Below, piece by piece: positions 35,057 through 44,417 of a DNA stretch of 64,000 nucleotides; within the stretch, counting starts at the first letter, position 1; each line of letters begins with the position of its first letter. Both the position numbers and the translations under genes were made by a program. A model generated the notes under the pieces. The model saw only the letters and a program-made list of their open reading frames with translations. It was not told the DNA's origin and did not search any database. Origin of the DNA: Lachnospiraceae bacterium (GTDB lineage Bacteria; Bacillota; Clostridia; Lachnospirales; Lachnospiraceae); contig JAIDFQ010000062.1 in assembly GCA_029054245.1 (NCBI GenBank), positions 29,504 to 93,503 on the forward strand, read 5' to 3'.

Positions 35057-36436
35057 ATGTATCAGTTAGATTTTAACCACCCTATTCACATACATTTTAT
35101 TGGAATCGGCGGCATCAGCATGAGCGGTCTTGCTGAGATTCTCATTGATAAGGGCTTTACTGTCTCTGGCTCGGACACCAAGTCCACCTCTCTGACAGAA
35201 CTCCTTGCCAGAAAAGGAGCTGCCATTTATTATGGTCAAAAAGCGGAAAATCTAAGCAGCGATATTGATCTTGTAGTATATACCAGCGCTATTCATCCTG
35301 ACAATCCTGAATATAACGCCATGAAGGAGATGGGAATTCCCTCCCTGACCAGGGCGCAGCTCCTAGGACAGCTGATGAAAAATTATGATATCCCTATTGC
35401 AATCAGCGGCACTCACGGAAAAACCACCACCACCTCTATGGTATCCGAAATCCTTCTGGAAGCAGGTGTTGACCCCACACTTTCTATCGGCGGTATCCTT
35501 AAGACCATCGACGGCAATATCCGCATTGGTCACGGCAAATGTTTTGTCACAGAAGCATGTGAGTATACCAATAGTTTCCTTAGTTTTTTCCCTAAAATAA
35601 GTATTATCCTCAACGTAGAAGAAGATCATCTGGACTATTTCAAGGATATCAATCATATCCGCCATTCTTTTCACCAGTTTGCCGCTCTTCTTCCTGAAGA
35701 TGGCACCTTGATCATCAACGGTGAGATTCCTGAAATAGACACCATTCTTGAAGGAATTGACTGTCACATCATTACTTATGGCGGTCTTACTTCCTATGAT
35801 TATCATCCTGAGGATATCCATTACAATGAAACAGGATGCGCCAGTTTTACTTTAATAAGGAAAGACGGCTCAAAGGAAGCAATCAACCTCAATGTGCCGG
35901 GCAGACATAATATCTACAATGCCATGGCCGCCATTGCGCTTGCTGACCAGCTCTTAATTGACTGTTCTACCGTCAAAAAAGCGTTGTCCAACTTCCACGG
36001 AACAGATCGGCGTTTTGAATACAAGGGCACCATGAACGGGACTGTTATAATAGATGATTATGCACATCATCCCACAGAAATTACTGCAACTTTAAGTGCA
36101 GCATTAAATTATCCGCATAAAACTCTCTGGTGCGTGTTCCAGCCCCACACGTTTACCCGCACAAAGGCTTTCATGAAGGAATTTGCAACAGCTCTTGCTC
36201 TGGCGGACCATATCGTGTTATCCGATATCTATCCTGCCCGCGAGACAGACGATCTTGGCATCAGCTCCAAAACGCTTCAAAAAGAAATTGAAGCCCTTGG
36301 TAAAAGCTGTTTCTATTTCCCCTCCTTTAGTGAGATTGAAAATTTTCTTTCAGAAAATTGTTCCCCGGGAGACTTGTTGATAACTATGGGTGCCGGAGAC
36401 GTTGTAAATATTGGAGAAAATTTGTTAAGACATTGA
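35057..36436 (+). CDS. murC: UDP-N-acetylmuramate--L-alanine ligase
   Basis: 459 residues from ATG at 35057; the in-frame extension to 35027 lacks a ribosome site. Domain 1: HFIGIGGISMSGLAEILI (UDP-binding Rossmann loop). Domain 2: ISGTHGKTTTTSMVSEIL (ATP P-loop near residue 115) and VEEDHLDYF. Domain 3: GTDRRFEYKG, DDYAHHPTEI, CVFQPHTFTRTKAF, DIYPARE, GAGDV. It adds L-Ala to UDP-MurNAc in the cytoplasm. MurF and Ddl of the same pathway are encoded 9-11 kb to the right. Confidence 0.96.
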   Translation: MYQLDFNHPIHIHFIGIGGISMSGLAEILIDKGFTVSGSDTKSTSLTELLARKGAAIYYGQKAENLSSDIDLVVYTSAIHPDNPEYNAMKEMGIPSLTRAQLLGQLMKNYDIPIAISGTHGKTTTTSMVSEILLEAGVDPTLSIGGILKTIDGNIRIGHGKCFVTEACEYTNSFLSFFPKISIILNVEEDHLDYFKDINHIRHSFHQFAALLPEDGTLIINGEIPEIDTILEGIDCHIITYGGLTSYDYHPEDIHYNETGCASFTLIRKDGSKEAINLNVPGRHNIYNAMAAIALADQLLIDCSTVKKALSNFHGTDRRFEYKGTMNGTVIIDDYAHHPTEITATLSAALNYPHKTLWCVFQPHTFTRTKAFMKEFATALALADHIVLSDIYPARETDDLGISSKTLQKEIEALGKSCFYFPSFSEIENFLSENCSPGDLLITMGAGDVVNIGENLLRH

Positions 36437-36551
36437 TTATCCACATTATCCACATATCAGAATGCAAAAACGCACATCAGATATGTGGATATTTTTTTCA
36501 CCGACACATGCATGATTTCCCCTTATATCCACATTTTCCACACTTTCCACA
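36437..36551 (+). promoter_or_regulatory. Tandem array of DnaA-box-like 9-mers
   Basis: Two perfect TTATCCACA boxes abut head to tail at 36437-36445 and 36446-36454; an inverted ATATCCACA is at 36484-36492; three more, ATATCCACA, TTTTCCACA and CTTTCCACA, abut at 36525-36533, 36534-36542 and 36543-36551. TTATCCACA is the consensus site for the initiator DnaA. The array lies between murC and the dnaD-dnaC-prs genes, 70-180 bases upstream of their likely promoter. DnaA control of helicase-loading genes is a reasonable inference. Part of the array doubles as a terminator stem, an alternative reason for two of the boxes. Confidence 0.6.
36448..36498 (+). terminator. Possible terminator of murC
   Basis: An 11-bp perfect stem (ATCCACATATC at 36448-36458, GATATGTGGAT at 36480-36490) with a 21-base loop is followed by a run of seven T (36492-36498). 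It begins 12 bases after the murC stop. The long loop lowers confidence. Confidence 0.5.
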
Positions 36552-36618
36552 GTATTTAAAACCCCTTGAAAATACTGGTTTTATGTCTTTTTTTCCTATT
36601 TCAATTTCAGAATGCTTG

Positions 36619-36627
36619 TGCTATAAT
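36619..36627 (+). promoter_or_regulatory. Extended -10 promoter for dnaD-dnaC-prs
   Basis: TGCTATAAT at 36619-36627 is a complete extended -10; the -35 position 17 bases upstream reads TTTCAA, which is weak. The ATG of the first gene follows at 36676. Confidence 0.5.
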
Positions 36628-36675
36628 TCAATTTGCTTTCATTCGTGTAAATAATATAAGGTCAGGTGATGATCC

Positions 36676-37719
36676 ATGAGTCGCTTCAAAATTTATCAGG
36701 AAAACTGTTCTGATGTAACCGTTGTGTCCAATTTATTCATTGATGAATATATGAAGGACGCCAACGATGCCCAACTCAAAATTTATCTGTATCTGCTCCG
36801 TGTCATGAGCGCCGGTCTTCCTACCAGCGTCTCCGATATCGCAGACCAGTTTAATCATACGGAAAAAGACGTCATAAGGGCGCTTCGCTACTGGGAGAAA
36901 AATCATCTCCTCGCCTTAGAGTATGACAGCGCTAAAAATCTTTCCGGCATACAGCTTCTGGATATTTCCAAACGTCCCGGCAGCGATGGGGTCTTACTTG
37001 CTCCCCTCGTCCAGCTTCCTTCCAAAGCAGAGACGACTACGGAAAAGTCCCAATTTTCCAAACCAGTTTACAGCATTGACGACTTAAAGGAATTTAAGAA
37101 CAATGAGGAGACGTCTCAGATTCTGTTTGTGGCGGAGCAATATATCGGAAAACCTTTAAGCCCTTCGGAAATTAAAACCATTCTTTTCTTTACAGACAAG
37201 CTCAAATTTTCAGAGGATCTAATCGATTACCTGATTCAGTACTGCGTGGGCAAAGGAAAAAAGGATTTCCGCTACATAGAAAAGGTTGCCATAAGCTGGG
37301 CGGAAGAAGGCATCACCACGCCCGGACAGGCTGCAAAAGCTGCCGTTAAATATGACAAGACTGTTTATGATACGATGAAAGCGTTAGGCAAATCTGGTAC
37401 TCCAACGAAAGCAGAGGCTGATTTTGCCCTTAAGTGGGTAAAGACTTTCGGCTTTTCAAAAGATATTATCCTTGAAGCCTGCCGCCGTACAGTTATGGCA
37501 ACAGATAAGCACCGCTTTGAATATGCAGACAGCATCCTAAGCAGCTGGCATCAGAAACAAGTTCATCATAAATCTGATATCAAAGCGCTGGATGAAGCCT
37601 ACACCAAAAGCAGGGCTCTTCCATCAAAGCCCCATAATACCAGTGCAGGACAGTTTAATCAATTCATGCACAATGATTATGATTTTGATGCGCTTGAAAA
37701 AGAGATTCTAAGCAATTAG
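36676..37719 (+). CDS. DnaD-domain replication protein
   Basis: 347 residues. Residues 1-100 form a winged-helix part (DAQLKIYLYLLRVMSAGLPT, ADQFNHTEKDVIRALRYWEK). Two DnaB_2/DnaD repeats follow: about 125-205 (LSPSEIKTILFFTDKLKFSEDLIDYLIQYCV spans it) and 225-300 (ADFALKWVKTFGFSKDIIL, RFEYADSILSSW). Clostridial proteins of this type take the part of DnaB/DnaD in loading helicase at origins. The next gene, a DnaC/DnaI-like ATPase, starts 25 bases downstream, as expected for a helicase-loading pair. Confidence 0.85.
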   Translation: MSRFKIYQENCSDVTVVSNLFIDEYMKDANDAQLKIYLYLLRVMSAGLPTSVSDIADQFNHTEKDVIRALRYWEKNHLLALEYDSAKNLSGIQLLDISKRPGSDGVLLAPLVQLPSKAETTTEKSQFSKPVYSIDDLKEFKNNEETSQILFVAEQYIGKPLSPSEIKTILFFTDKLKFSEDLIDYLIQYCVGKGKKDFRYIEKVAISWAEEGITTPGQAAKAAVKYDKTVYDTMKALGKSGTPTKAEADFALKWVKTFGFSKDIILEACRRTVMATDKHRFEYADSILSSWHQKQVHHKSDIKALDEAYTKSRALPSKPHNTSAGQFNQFMHNDYDFDALEKEILSN

Positions 37720-37744
37720 AACCAGATCCTAAGGAGAACATACC

Positions 37745-38716
37745 GTGGCATTAAACAATTCCCAGTACGAAACAATCATGCGCGAATACGAAGACAGGCA
37801 GACCAAAAACAGGCATCTTGTGGAACAGCGCACAAACGAAGTGTATCAAAACGTGGAAGGATACCGCGCTCTTTCCGAGTCCATTGCTGCCATTTCCGTA
37901 TCACAGGGCAAAAAGCTGCTGGATGGAGACGAATATGCACTGGAAGAATTGCGGGAATCCATCCGCAATCTTTCCAGCATGAAAGAACAGCTCCTTACAA
38001 GCGCCGGTTATCCCAGCGATTATTTAGAACCCGTCTACAACTGCCCTGACTGTCACGATACCGGCTATATAGACGGCATCAAATGTCATTGCTTCAAGCA
38101 GGCTGTCATTGATCTTCTCTACGAGCAGTCTGGCATCCGTAGTATGCTGGAAAAAGAAAATTTCAGCGTTCTCTCTTATGATTATTTTCAAGGAGAGGAT
38201 CTTGAGCGCTTTCAAAATTCGGTCCATACATGCAAAAACTTTATAAAAAATTTTGATTCAGACTATCAAAATTTATTCTTTTATGGTACAGTGGGTACGG
38301 GCAAGTCTTTTCTATCCGGCTGTATTGCCAGAGAACTGATAGAAAGTGGACATTCTGTCATTTATTTCAGTTCTGCCGGACTCTTTGAAACTTTATCCAG
38401 AAATATGTTCGACTATAAAAACAAAGACGATATTCTCAGCTTTCATGAAGATCTGCATGGCTGCGATTTGCTCATTATTGACGATTTAGGAACAGAATAC
38501 ACCAGCAATGTTACTGTTTCTGCATTTTTTTCTCTGCTGAATCAGCGTCATCTCGGAAAAAAGTCCACTATCATCTCAACAAATCTTTCTTTAGAGGATT
38601 TGCGGAACCGATACTCAGACCGGATCTTTTCCCGGATAACCAATCAATACACCATTTGTAAATTTACCGGACCAGATATCCGGATGTACAAAAAAAGACT
38701 TCAAAACAGAAAGTGA
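37745..38716 (+). CDS. DnaC/DnaI-like helicase loader ATPase
   Basis: 323 residues, GTG start with AAGGAG upstream. The N-terminal third is helical and ends in a zinc site, NCPDCHDTGYIDGIKCHCF, as in DnaI. Then comes an AAA+ domain with Walker A FYGTVGTGKSFLSG (about residue 180), Walker B LLIIDDLGTE, STNLS sensor and RITNQY arginine region. It delivers the replicative helicase to DNA with the DnaD-like partner encoded just upstream. The PRPP synthetase gene follows after 9 bases. Confidence 0.88.
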   Translation: MALNNSQYETIMREYEDRQTKNRHLVEQRTNEVYQNVEGYRALSESIAAISVSQGKKLLDGDEYALEELRESIRNLSSMKEQLLTSAGYPSDYLEPVYNCPDCHDTGYIDGIKCHCFKQAVIDLLYEQSGIRSMLEKENFSVLSYDYFQGEDLERFQNSVHTCKNFIKNFDSDYQNLFFYGTVGTGKSFLSGCIARELIESGHSVIYFSSAGLFETLSRNMFDYKNKDDILSFHEDLHGCDLLIIDDLGTEYTSNVTVSAFFSLLNQRHLGKKSTIISTNLSLEDLRNRYSDRIFSRITNQYTICKFTGPDIRMYKKRLQNRK

Positions 38717-38725
38717 GGTACCTTC

Positions 38726-39916
38726 ATGGCGCATCGTGAAGAAACAAGAAACCTGGAAACAATCCCCGTAGGATCCCTTGGAATCATCCCCTTGGAAGGA
38801 TGCAGAGCCCTTGGTGAAAAAGTAGATGATTATCTGGTAAAATGGCGTACCGTCCGCGAAAGCGAACACAAAGACAGCCTTGCCTTTGCCGGCTATCAAA
38901 GAGACTCCTACATTTTGAAGGCAAAAGTACCGCGTTTTGGCTCCGGAGAGGCAAAGGGCATGATTTTGGAATCCGTCCGCGGAACCGACCTATATCTTTT
39001 AGTAGATGTCGCCAACTACAGTCTGACTTACTCTTTATGCGGACACGAAAATCACATGTCCCCGGACGACCACTATCAGGATTTAAAAAGAATCATTGCT
39101 GCCGTAGGCGGAAAGGCAAGAAGGATTACCGTCATCATGCCCTTCCTCTACGAAAGCAGACAACATAAAAGAACCGCAAGAGAATCCCTTGACTGTGCGC
39201 TTGCACTTCAGGAGATGGTTCGCATGGGCGTTGACAATATCATTACATTTGATGCCCATGACCCAAGAGTGCAGAATGCAATTCCACTGCACGGCTTTGA
39301 AACCGTACAGCCCACCTATCAGTTCATTAAAGGACTTTTAAAGCATGTTCTGGATCTTACCATCGACTCTGATCACATGATGGTGATCAGCCCTGACGAG
39401 GGCGGCATGAATCGTGCCATTTATATGGCCAATGTGCTTGGGCTGGATATGGGTATGTTTTATAAGAGAAGAGATTACACTCGTATTGTAAACGGGCGCA
39501 ATCCTATTGTAGCTCATGAATTTTTAGGTTCTTCCGTGGAAGGCAAGGATATGGTCATCATTGATGACATGATTTCCTCCGGCGAAAGCGTATTGGAAGT
39601 TGCCACTGCCTTAAAGGAACGGAAAGCACGGAAAATCTTCATATGCACCACCTTTGGTCTGTTCACCAACGGACTGGATCGATTCGATAAGGCATATGAA
39701 AACGGAATTATCGATAAGGTCTTGACTACCAACTTGATTTACCAGACGCCGGAACTGCTAAAGCGCGAGTGGTATATTAATTGTGATATGAGTAAATATA
39801 TTGCTTATTTAATCGACACTTTAAATCATGACGCTTCCATCAGCGATCTTCTTGACCCTAACCACCGTATCCAAAATGCGGTTGCACGCTATAAAGCGGG
39901 AGAAGCGATCGATTAG
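38726..39916 (+). CDS. prs: Ribose-phosphate pyrophosphokinase (long form)
   Basis: 396 residues, about 80 longer than the usual bacterial enzyme because of an N-terminal extension (residues 1-75). LYLLVDVANY, VIMPFLYESRQHKRTARESLDC (in pieces), NIITFDAHDPRVQNAIP and VIIDDMISSGESVLEVAT, the PRPP-binding loop, identify it. It converts ribose 5-phosphate and ATP to PRPP for nucleotide, His and Trp synthesis. The basic ATP-binding RQHKRTARE block is intact. AAGTGAGGT precedes the ATG; it is the last gene of the dnaD-dnaC operon. Confidence 0.88.
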   Translation: MAHREETRNLETIPVGSLGIIPLEGCRALGEKVDDYLVKWRTVRESEHKDSLAFAGYQRDSYILKAKVPRFGSGEAKGMILESVRGTDLYLLVDVANYSLTYSLCGHENHMSPDDHYQDLKRIIAAVGGKARRITVIMPFLYESRQHKRTARESLDCALALQEMVRMGVDNIITFDAHDPRVQNAIPLHGFETVQPTYQFIKGLLKHVLDLTIDSDHMMVISPDEGGMNRAIYMANVLGLDMGMFYKRRDYTRIVNGRNPIVAHEFLGSSVEGKDMVIIDDMISSGESVLEVATALKERKARKIFICTTFGLFTNGLDRFDKAYENGIIDKVLTTNLIYQTPELLKREWYINCDMSKYIAYLIDTLNHDASISDLLDPNHRIQNAVARYKAGEAID

Positions 39917-39934
39917 CATTTTTTAGAAAAAAAA

Positions 39935-39970
39935 ACTTGCTTGCAGATCATTTATGAATCTGCAGCAAGT
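39935..39970. terminator. Bidirectional terminator between prs and the peptidase fusion gene
   Basis: ACTTGCTTGCAGAT (39935-39948) pairs with ATCTGCAGCAAGT (39958-39970), with A-run before and T-rich sequence after, so it can stop transcription from both sides. The peptidase gene stop codon (39948) lies in the loop. Confidence 0.75.
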
Positions 39971-42900
39971 CTTTTGTTTCTTCTATGATCGCTCTCGGTA
40001 TTTCCTCATCAAATATGTCCCGAAGTCCTGCCTGTTCCACTACGCTGCGATAAGGTACCGAAGAAGGCTGACTGACAATCTCCAAATAAGTCTGTATCGC
40101 CTCCTCACGGTTTTCCTCTGCCTTTACCAAAAGGTCCAGGCTGGAAAAAGCCGATGTGAGATATGAGATATAATAACATGGGGAATCATATATATGAGAA
40201 ATTTCCGTCCACTCATATCCATCGCCTTTCTGTACATAAAATCCATACTTTTCTGATAAATCCAGGTAAAGCGCTTCAAGCTCCTCCAATGTCATATCGG
40301 GATGTTCGTATGCCTCTATTTCAAATTCTGAAATGCGCGCCGCGTCAGCTATAAGTTCCGCCATGGAATACACCTCCACAAAACCGACAGCTTCTCCCAC
40401 TTCCTGCCCGAACATTTCTTTATAGTAGTCGTAATAAAGCATTTCAAGTCCCTGAGAACAGATTTCATCCACATCTAAATTATTCCGCATCTCAAAAATG
40501 CTCTCTGTATTATGATAGATATCGTGATAATGTCCAAACTCATGAATTGCCATGCTGTAATCATAATAATCGCCATAAGGACTTATCAAAATGTACGCAT
40601 CGTCAAAGTAATCCAGGCTAATCGTAAATGCAGTCTGCACCTTACCCGGAGCCTCACCCATATCGCCTAATCCGCATTCCAGCATATGATCCATAGATGC
40701 CCCAAGTTCCGGAGCGATTTTCTCAAGGTATGGACGTACCGCTTCAAACACTTCTTCACCGCGATGCCCATCCTCTTCCAGATATATGGAATCATAGTCA
40801 TTCTTCTGCAAAGCTGCATCCATCTCGCTTATAACAGGCACAGCCTGTACCTTAATCTCATCAAAAAGCTTCTTTGCTTCTTCTATGGTGTAATCTCTTG
40901 TATAAACCTCCAAATAAGCATAGTCTGCATAATGGTCATAGCCATAAAGACCTGCCTCCTCATTGCGGAGTCTTACCAGCTCCAGAAAAATTTCTCCCAA
41001 CCTCTGACCATCTTCCTCATCCAGTGCCTGCTCATATTGCTGAACCAATTGCTTTTCTTCCAGTACAATTTCTTTTTCCCTATCCGTCATTTCCTCATAT
41101 TCTGCAAAAGATTCCGCCGTAAGAGGGTCCATCAGCGTTTTCATAGTTTCCAGATAGGGCGAATCGCACGCCTCTTTCATGGCACTATATGCTTTATCTT
41201 CCATATGTACCGTTTCCTGAAGCAGCATCTCTGTCTTTATCTGATTTTCCTCACTGCGCGCATCCTGATAGTAGGCAATTTCTGCAATCGTGTAGCATGT
41301 CTGAAGTTTTTCCAATTCCTCTTCTATCTTTTTGTATGCATCTATCACTTCCTGCTTGCAGTCTGCCCCTCCCGTCCTGGCTGCCTCATGGGAAAGCCGG
41401 GTCAGCAGGTCTATTTGTTCTTCCAAAAGCTCCTTATCATAGGTAAGCATTTTCATCTGGGCAAACGAGATACTCTCCTGCGATGCCCGTTCTGCCCCCT
41501 GCTTTTGCTCCGTTTGATAGACATACAGCGTGTAAGGGGACGCCTGATGCGTATAAACGCCAATCAGTACAAATCCCGCCTCCTTCTCATTTGTCAGTTC
41601 TATCCTGGAAAAAATATATTTACCGCCAAGTGCCTTAAAGGCATCCACATCAATATAAATATCATGATCCGTCACGCTTAAGCTGCGCTGTGCGTTCACA
41701 ATCGACAGGTCCGTACCCGAATACAGATAGGCTCTGGCGCCCCAGCTGTCAAAATAGTCTCTGCTCGCTTCCACCCTATCAAGCGCCGGGGCTATGATTC
41801 TTCGGAATGCTTCCTTATAGCTCTGGGCATAAAACCCTAGATATCCATCCAGCGTGGCAATTCCATTATACTCCAGAATCGCCGGATAAAAGCCGTATGC
41901 GGCAGACCATTCTCCTTGATAGCCGATATCCTGCTTTGCCTGCTCAAATAATTCCTCAGAATAAAATTCCCCGAAGCTTAGCTGCTGCGTCTTTTGTCCC
42001 TTTATCATCTGATAAGCCTGGCTGAAACAGGTGTGATACAAATCATTATACCGCGTACCGGATAACACTACGATCAAAACCGCCGCCACTGCAAGAAGAT
42101 TGGCAGCTGCCTTCAAATAGTTCTTTCCGCTGTCATACAACCGCTTAAGCACCAGGAAAAAGGCAGCATACCAGATAAAAGGACTAAAGAATACCGTCCT
42201 GTTAAACTGCCATCCCGTAAGCGGCGGGCAAATGGTCTCCACTACATTTCTGAAGCCTTCCCAATAATAAATTCCATAAACCACGCTGTTAAAGAGAAGA
42301 ATCAGAACCAGTAAATTATATAAATCGTGAAAAATGCCCTTAACATCTTTTTTCACAATATAAGTTGCATTCAAAAATATAAAATAGATGATGCACACCG
42401 GAAGCACCATGTATGTATGCATGCTCTCTGCATGGAACATGCCCTTTGCGAACACCTCTCCTATGGTCTTTATGATTTCTGCTGCCGAAAAACTGCCAGC
42501 CTCCATCGTGGTACGGATCGTTATCTCATCTCCCAGGAGCATCGTTCCAAACAGTCTGTACTCACACGCAATACATCCAGCCGCCAGAACACAGATTGAC
42601 AGAAGCATCCTTGCCGGAAATTTTTTATCTCTAATCCACATCCATATGATTGCCGCCGCCATATATGCCAAAATAAACAGACCAAAATAAGAAAAATAAG
42701 ATAAAAGGGGATAAAAAAACAGCGCCGCATACCACTTTACGCAGGGCTGCTTGTAAATTCTGCGAATCAAATAAACAACAAGGGGAATCGAAGCAAAAGG
42801 AATGCCAAAAGTCGGAAAAACATTAAGCACACCATAGGCGAGCCCTGACAAATAAACAATTGGTCTGTAATTCTCATACTTATCACCGCAAAGATCCTTT

Positions 42901-43235
42901 GCAAGAAGCGCCCAGGAAAATAGCGCTATAAGTATCTTGAGCAGGTATCCTGCAATATAAGCCGGATAAGCCGGCAGAATCATATAAAGCATGGTATAAA
43001 GGGAAAATTCCGCCGGAAGGACATCCCTGCTGATGCCTCCCAAAAAAGGCACGTCCACGCCGCGCCCAAAGAAACTATTCGTATCTTTCATCATCTGGAA
43101 TTGTGGAATAAACAGATCCAGATTGTCGTGAACAGCAATGATGCTGTCTTCACCGCTTAAGGCAAACACAAGTAAAGCGAACAGAATAAAGCCTGCCACG
43201 ATCACTAAGTACCAATTTGAAATCAGTTTTTTCAA
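39948..43235 (-). CDS. DUF6044-like membrane protein fused to M3-type metallopeptidase
   Basis: 1095 residues in two parts. Residues 1 to about 590 resemble DUF6044: about twelve membrane helices, VHDNLDLFIPQFQMM and PFLGGISRDVLPAEFSLY in the first external loop, and YFDSWGARAYLYSG and LGGKYIFSRIEL in the soluble end. From about residue 620 a new helical domain begins, leading to HEFGHYHDIYH (zinc HExxH) and SQGLEML, whose Glu is the likely third ligand, then YDSPCYYISYLTSAF, typical of M3 oligoendopeptidases. The peptidase half is presumably outside the cell. The open frame is continuous without a weak joint. It is coupled to the upstream GT2 gene by an ATGA overlap. Confidence 0.75.
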   Translation of the reverse strand: MKKLISNWYLVIVAGFILFALLVFALSGEDSIIAVHDNLDLFIPQFQMMKDTNSFFGRGVDVPFLGGISRDVLPAEFSLYTMLYMILPAYPAYIAGYLLKILIALFSWALLAKDLCGDKYENYRPIVYLSGLAYGVLNVFPTFGIPFASIPLVVYLIRRIYKQPCVKWYAALFFYPLLSYFSYFGLFILAYMAAAIIWMWIRDKKFPARMLLSICVLAAGCIACEYRLFGTMLLGDEITIRTTMEAGSFSAAEIIKTIGEVFAKGMFHAESMHTYMVLPVCIIYFIFLNATYIVKKDVKGIFHDLYNLLVLILLFNSVVYGIYYWEGFRNVVETICPPLTGWQFNRTVFFSPFIWYAAFFLVLKRLYDSGKNYLKAAANLLAVAAVLIVVLSGTRYNDLYHTCFSQAYQMIKGQKTQQLSFGEFYSEELFEQAKQDIGYQGEWSAAYGFYPAILEYNGIATLDGYLGFYAQSYKEAFRRIIAPALDRVEASRDYFDSWGARAYLYSGTDLSIVNAQRSLSVTDHDIYIDVDAFKALGGKYIFSRIELTNEKEAGFVLIGVYTHQASPYTLYVYQTEQKQGAERASQESISFAQMKMLTYDKELLEEQIDLLTRLSHEAARTGGADCKQEVIDAYKKIEEELEKLQTCYTIAEIAYYQDARSEENQIKTEMLLQETVHMEDKAYSAMKEACDSPYLETMKTLMDPLTAESFAEYEEMTDREKEIVLEEKQLVQQYEQALDEEDGQRLGEIFLELVRLRNEEAGLYGYDHYADYAYLEVYTRDYTIEEAKKLFDEIKVQAVPVISEMDAALQKNDYDSIYLEEDGHRGEEVFEAVRPYLEKIAPELGASMDHMLECGLGDMGEAPGKVQTAFTISLDYFDDAYILISPYGDYYDYSMAIHEFGHYHDIYHNTESIFEMRNNLDVDEICSQGLEMLYYDYYKEMFGQEVGEAVGFVEVYSMAELIADAARISEFEIEAYEHPDMTLEELEALYLDLSEKYGFYVQKGDGYEWTEISHIYDSPCYYISYLTSAFSSLDLLVKAEENREEAIQTYLEIVSQPSSVPYRSVVEQAGLRDIFDEEIPRAIIEETKDLLQIHK

Positions 43236-44188
43236 TCCTGCTCCCCCTCATCCGCCTGCTGCCGTTTTTCCTTTTCACACACCAATGTAAAACGGTATTC
43301 AAAATCTCTCCTGTTCTTCAGCGCCATATTGGACAAAATCATTCCTGCAAAAAAGGACTGGATTGCTGCCATCATTACAAAACCGCAGACAATCAGTGTC
43401 GGAAACTTTAAAACCAGCCCCGTTTTCATATATTCCAAAAAGACCGGTATAAAGAAAGCTACCGCAATCACAGAAAGGAGCAGCGCTAAAAAGCTGAAAA
43501 ATCCAAAAGGTTTATAATCACGGTAAAGGCGTAAAATCGTGCCAAGCACTTTGAATCCATCAGAGTAGGTGTTCAGCTTAGATTCACTTCCCTCCGGTCT
43601 GTCCCTGTACTCCACGATCACATTATCAATCTGCATGTGGTTATAAACGGCATGTATGGTCATCTCCGTTTCAATCTCAAATCCCTTGGAAAGCACCGGA
43701 AAGGTCTTCACAAATCCATAGCTGAATGCCCGAAACCCTGTCATGATATCTTTGATATCGCAGGTAAATAACCGATTGATGCTTGCACGCACCAGAGAAT
43801 TACCCAAATTATGAAACGGACGCTTATTTTCTTCAAAATAAGTAGACGAAAGGCGGTCTCCTACGACCATATCGGCATTATGATGCAACACCTTATCCAC
43901 CATCTTGGGCGCAAATTCCATAGGATAAGTGTCATCTCCATCCACCATGATATAGCAGCGCGCTTCTATCTCACGGAACATCCGCCTGATCACATTTCCT
44001 TTTCCCTGCATGTATTCTCGGCGCACTACCGCCCCTTCGGCTTTCGCAATTTCAGCCGTGCGGTCTGTAGAATTATTGTCATATACATAAACCACTGCCT
44101 CCGGCAGGGTCTTCTTTGCATCCTGTATGACTTTGGCTATTGTCTTTTCTTCATTATAACATGGAACCAAAACTGCTATCTTATCCAT
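43232..44188 (-). CDS. GT2 glycosyltransferase with C-terminal membrane helices
   Basis: 318 residues from ATG at 44188 (GGAAGGAAACGATAGG ahead; the longer form from 44236 lacks a site). IAVLVPCYNEEKTIAKVI, VYVYDNNSTDRTAEIA, IMVDGDDTYPMEF (metal site), KDIMTGFRAFSYGFV and EYRDRPEGSESKLNTYSDG are typical of polyprenyl-phosphate or glucosyl-transfer GT2 enzymes. Two helices at about 235-260 and 268-295 anchor it. It is paired with the DUF6044 fusion protein, which may use its lipid-linked product. Confidence 0.8.
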   Translation of the reverse strand: MDKIAVLVPCYNEEKTIAKVIQDAKKTLPEAVVYVYDNNSTDRTAEIAKAEGAVVRREYMQGKGNVIRRMFREIEARCYIMVDGDDTYPMEFAPKMVDKVLHHNADMVVGDRLSSTYFEENKRPFHNLGNSLVRASINRLFTCDIKDIMTGFRAFSYGFVKTFPVLSKGFEIETEMTIHAVYNHMQIDNVIVEYRDRPEGSESKLNTYSDGFKVLGTILRLYRDYKPFGFFSFLALLLSVIAVAFFIPVFLEYMKTGLVLKFPTLIVCGFVMMAAIQSFFAGMILSNMALKNRRDFEYRFTLVCEKEKRQQADEGEQD

Positions 44189-44299
44189 CCTATCGTTTCC
44201 TTCCCACGCAGGCAAACAAAACCTGCTTTGCAACATTTCATATACCTCTGAACATTACTTATTTTATCAGAGTTGCCATATGAAGTCCAGATATACGTG

Positions 44300-44328
44300 T
44301 TGCCAAAACAAATTCTGTGAGATATACT
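44300..44328 (+). promoter_or_regulatory. Promoter for plsC
   Basis: TTGCCA (44300-44305) and TATACT (44323-44328) with a 17-base spacer, about 90 bases before the plsC ATG. Confidence 0.55.
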
Positions 44329-44417
44329 ATTAAAAGTTGCTGTTATATACAGTCCTTATTTGGAAATAATTACTTATGAACATAGTGCCAAAGACGCGGC
44401 ACGCAGGGAGTTAAGAT

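Noticed and set aside
36437..36551. Replication origin oriC
   Set aside because: DnaA boxes alone are not enough: dnaA, dnaN and an obvious AT-rich unwinding element are absent, so regulation is preferred.
40686..41681. 331-codon rightward frame
   Set aside because: Antisense to the peptidase fusion gene, cysteine- and phenylalanine-rich, without domain resemblance or ribosome site.
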